Assembly: GCA_031002005.1 (NCBI GenBank)
Contig: CM061920.1
Span: 109,730,095-109,794,094 of the forward strand
Source of the DNA: Vandiemenella viatica
Taxonomy: Eukaryota; Arthropoda; Insecta; Orthoptera; Morabidae
Length of the DNA: 64,000 bases
Reading direction: 5' to 3'
Shown here piece after piece: positions 61,500-64,000 of this stretch. The notes beneath the pieces are model-generated. The model saw nothing but the letters and a program-made list of their open reading frames with translations. It had not been told where the DNA came from and did no database searches. Positions within the stretch are counted from its first letter, which is position 1, and each line of letters opens with the position of its first letter. The position numbers and the translations under genes were made by a program.

Positions 61500-62000
61500 C
61501 AAGAATTGTGTCTGATAAAAAACTGTGATCAATCTTGTAAGAACCATAAAATCTGGAGGAAATCCAGTGTCACAGCCATTTAAAATTTTGCAATCTTCAT
61601 ATTACACCATATCTGGAACGTTGTACAAAGACTGATGGATATGGTGAAGACACTTTCAATTTTATAACAAGCTGTATTAAAAAAGTTCTAAAAGTGACAA
61701 AACACTGAGGATGGATTTCAAATATAGAAAATCACAGCAGCAGTGTTTAATAACCTCTCAGCAGCTTACTATATATTTAATCAACTCCTACCTCTGGAGA
61801 AAGTACATACCATCACGAAGGATTATCTTCTTAACTGCATAATCACATAAAGCGTCACCGAAACCGCCGTTCTTTATAGAAGTCAAATGGCAAGGCAGCA
61901 ATGGAGAAGACAGACGATGGCTACCACAGGGAAGTGTGCCACGAAAATCACTAGCATGGAACTGGAAGTTTCATCTATGACGATGTTTGGAGAAGAATTT
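61500..62000 (+). pseudogene. Relic of a Jockey/CR1-type LINE reverse transcriptase
   Basis: Frames on + trace one short part of a reverse transcriptase: VFNNLSAAYYIFNQLLPLEK near 61745-61805 (compare 'VFVDLSAAYDTVNH.LLL.K'), VHTITKDYLLNCII up to about 61848, then MARQQWRRQ near 61890, RRWLPQGSVPRKS near 61910-61955 (compare 'NGLPQGSVLAP') and FIYDDVW near 61973. The first catalytic Asp is changed and frames shift repeatedly. The upstream limit is uncertain. Confidence 0.5.
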
Positions 62001-64000
62001 CATTGAAATATAGTAGCACAGGCAAACATCTCGAACCATCCTTTGAATTTCAAGAATGATTGCTCGATCATCAAGCAGAAAGCGGCCGATTCTACGAAAA
62101 GTGACTAGCACAACTCGTGTGGCCGAATCAGACACGCCAATGAAATCAGCTTTCATGCTGTATGTACTATTTTGCTACCTAATATGCACGCCCGGCATAA
62201 AGGTGTTGTCAGGCCGAGACGCACCGCATTATAACATTGCAAACTCGGAACAGCTGGAGAAGGTCCATTTTACAGCCGGTGTAGCACCTTGCGACATACA
62301 CCACTAGACTCGGCGTTATTTTGGACGGCAAGGCATTGTCATAAATACGCTCCCTGATGGAGTATTATGGGCAACCGAGTGTGGCAACAAATCAATTAGT
62401 TTGATAATCCTATGGGCATTTTCTATTGTCGTACACTGTAAAGAGGCACATTTTATGTTGAATTAAAATGGTATAATTACTTGTCAATTCATATCCTCTT
62501 CTTTATTTTGATCTTGCCGTTACATTGTACGTTGTATTTCATGCACAACAATCAACGACTGCTAATGTTGTTAAAAAAAAACCACCAACGACTTGTTCAA
62601 ATTGCTAGTTCTGCCATTTTGGATCCCAAAACGTAAAACCAGATGCGATTTGGATACTGGAATGGATTTCCGTAGCAGCGAAGGAGAGACGCCGCTTCAT
62701 TAAAACCAAACAACAGGTCACCGACTCGCGTACAGAGCGGAGAAGTGCAGGCAGTAGCTGTCAGGCTGTGAACACAAACAGCGAGTGTCGCGCTGTTAAT
62801 CCGTCGGTATTTGTTGAGCAAACAGGTGGTCGGAACATGGCCGCCCACAGCACTTGCCGGCAGACGGCGAGGAGCGGCGGGGTGGCAGTTTCCTGTTGGA
62901 ACGATGCCAACAACTGACTCACCGACACCATCATTTATCAACATAATTCCTGCCTCAGCATTCAGAAACATCCTGCCCAAATTTAGATGGCACCAACGGA
63001 AGTCAAATGAGTTATAACAGAGTTTTACTACGGAAAAGTGGGAGATAATATAACTCAACAACTATCCTAAAGAAGTAGACACTTTAAAACGCATCCAAAT
63101 TTCTTTGTACCGAAGAAAATTGTTGACTTTTTTTTGATCATTTTACGTCTCACAAGAAAAAAAAAAGTTAAAAAAAAAACATAGTTAAAACAAAGACTAA
63201 ATTTCTCAAGAGAGAAACAGATCCAGTGGGCTCTTTATACTTCAACCACTGATCAGTACTGTCATCTTTAGGGCTGATTAAACGCATTATTGTTATATGA
63301 AGATAAAAGAACAGAAATAAGTATTCTAAAAAGAAGAACCAGTGTCCATTTGATTCACTGCTAATTCCCCTTGCCTGAAGACCGAACTTTCACTAGGTAC
63401 CACTACATCAATTAGTATCCATTTAAATCTAAGAAAGTAACAGCTCTAAACAATGATAGATTGTAATTTTGGTTGGTTTATAAACATTGCCCTCCTGAAA
63501 GATACTCAACTTTGGTGTAGGTTGCCAGTCCTTAATACTGGCCGCTTCTAGTCAACGTCTTCGTACTGTGTTCCCTCCAGTAGTTCTTCACAAAACTGTC
63601 ACTTTCTATTTTATTTTAGGCCCTCAATAATGTCTGCCGGCATTTTTCACCGCACATTTTCTTCTTCAACCGGAAATTTTTTTTAGAGCTTAGGGTAAAA
63701 GTACCCAACACACAGTCTACCTGCTAGTACGCAATCATCACTTACAGTACCTGTCATAGTTGAATGATTTCACAGAATTAATACGACGGTCAAAAATATA
63801 ACAGTAGTGTACGTAATCACACATCCAATTAATGGACTGAAGTTCTAAGTCCCGGATTCTAATTTTGCCGCCAGCACAACGGAATATATACATTTCACAA
63901 GCATTGTTAAATGACAGGCGATGACAGGCGATATTAAAAGCCTTTTAATTGTTATATTTAACTAGCCCCAAAGCCCGGGATTAAAGGAGTGTTATGGCAA
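62001..64000. other. Intergenic sequence with CpG-rich block at 62690-62890
   Basis: The CpG-rich block overlaps a 154-codon frame on - (62597-63061) that has no recognised domain. The rest is AT-rich. No gene is supported. Confidence 0.4.

Noticed and set aside
1..64000. CRISPR arrays, operons, bacterial promoters, integrated bacterial DNA
   Set aside because: No regularly spaced repeats, no closely packed genes and no ribosome-binding-site pattern were seen. The window reads as an insect nuclear genome throughout.

Overview
The window is eukaryotic, repeat-rich and AT-rich, and almost certainly from an insect with a large genome. It has spliced exons, long introns, a 3' UTR of about 2.7 kb, tRNA-derived SINEs and many decayed transposons. 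There are no operons and no bacterial signals. The SINE core (centred on ccatggtttccccaaatc) and the Tc1-like element at 57 kb resemble repeats I associate with Orthoptera and related Polyneoptera. That placement is an inference from memory, not a search result.

Left part (1-8.9 kb): the last three recognisable coding exons of a myocardin-related transcription factor (Mrtf) on the + strand, at 2126-2412, 4220-4395 and 5415-6158, followed by a long 3' UTR. The encoded part carries a Gln/Ser/Asn-rich linker, the conserved block around VDDVLEILIKNGELPPS and an acidic C-terminal activation region. The first two exons do not join in frame at their best splice sites; an alternative donor at 2388 repairs the frame. 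The intron upstream holds a near-perfect 162-bp inverted repeat with a hammerhead-ribozyme-like core.

Middle and right parts (8.9-64 kb): I see no convincing host gene here. The space is filled with mobile-element remains: a decayed copy of an uncharacterised multicopy invertebrate gene family (9.8-11.1 kb, -); the 3' part of an RTE-like LINE (13 kb, -) next to a 1000-base assembly gap; a Tc1-like relic (19.5-20.4 kb); fourteen tRNA-derived SINE copies of two families, several with exact target-site duplications, including a SINE inside a SINE; a hAT element with intact terminal repeats and a broken transposase (30.0-31.8 kb); a Penelope-like remnant with inverted terminal copies and a nested MITE (42.5-44.1 kb); an RTE-like LINE interrupted by a SINE (51.1-54.0 kb); a second Tc1-like relic (57 kb, -); a probable solo LTR (58.7-59.5 kb); and a LINE reverse-transcriptase relic near 61.7 kb.

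Isolated CpG-rich blocks stand out, chiefly 40.98-41.58 kb, which ends in a splice-donor-like site, and 58.03-58.27 kb on the - strand. They may be 5' exons or promoters of genes that lie mostly outside the window. I did not find a new multi-gene system. The most interesting items are the hammerhead-like hairpin, the Penelope-like inverted ends, the exon-phase puzzle in Mrtf and the amplified uncharacterised gene family.
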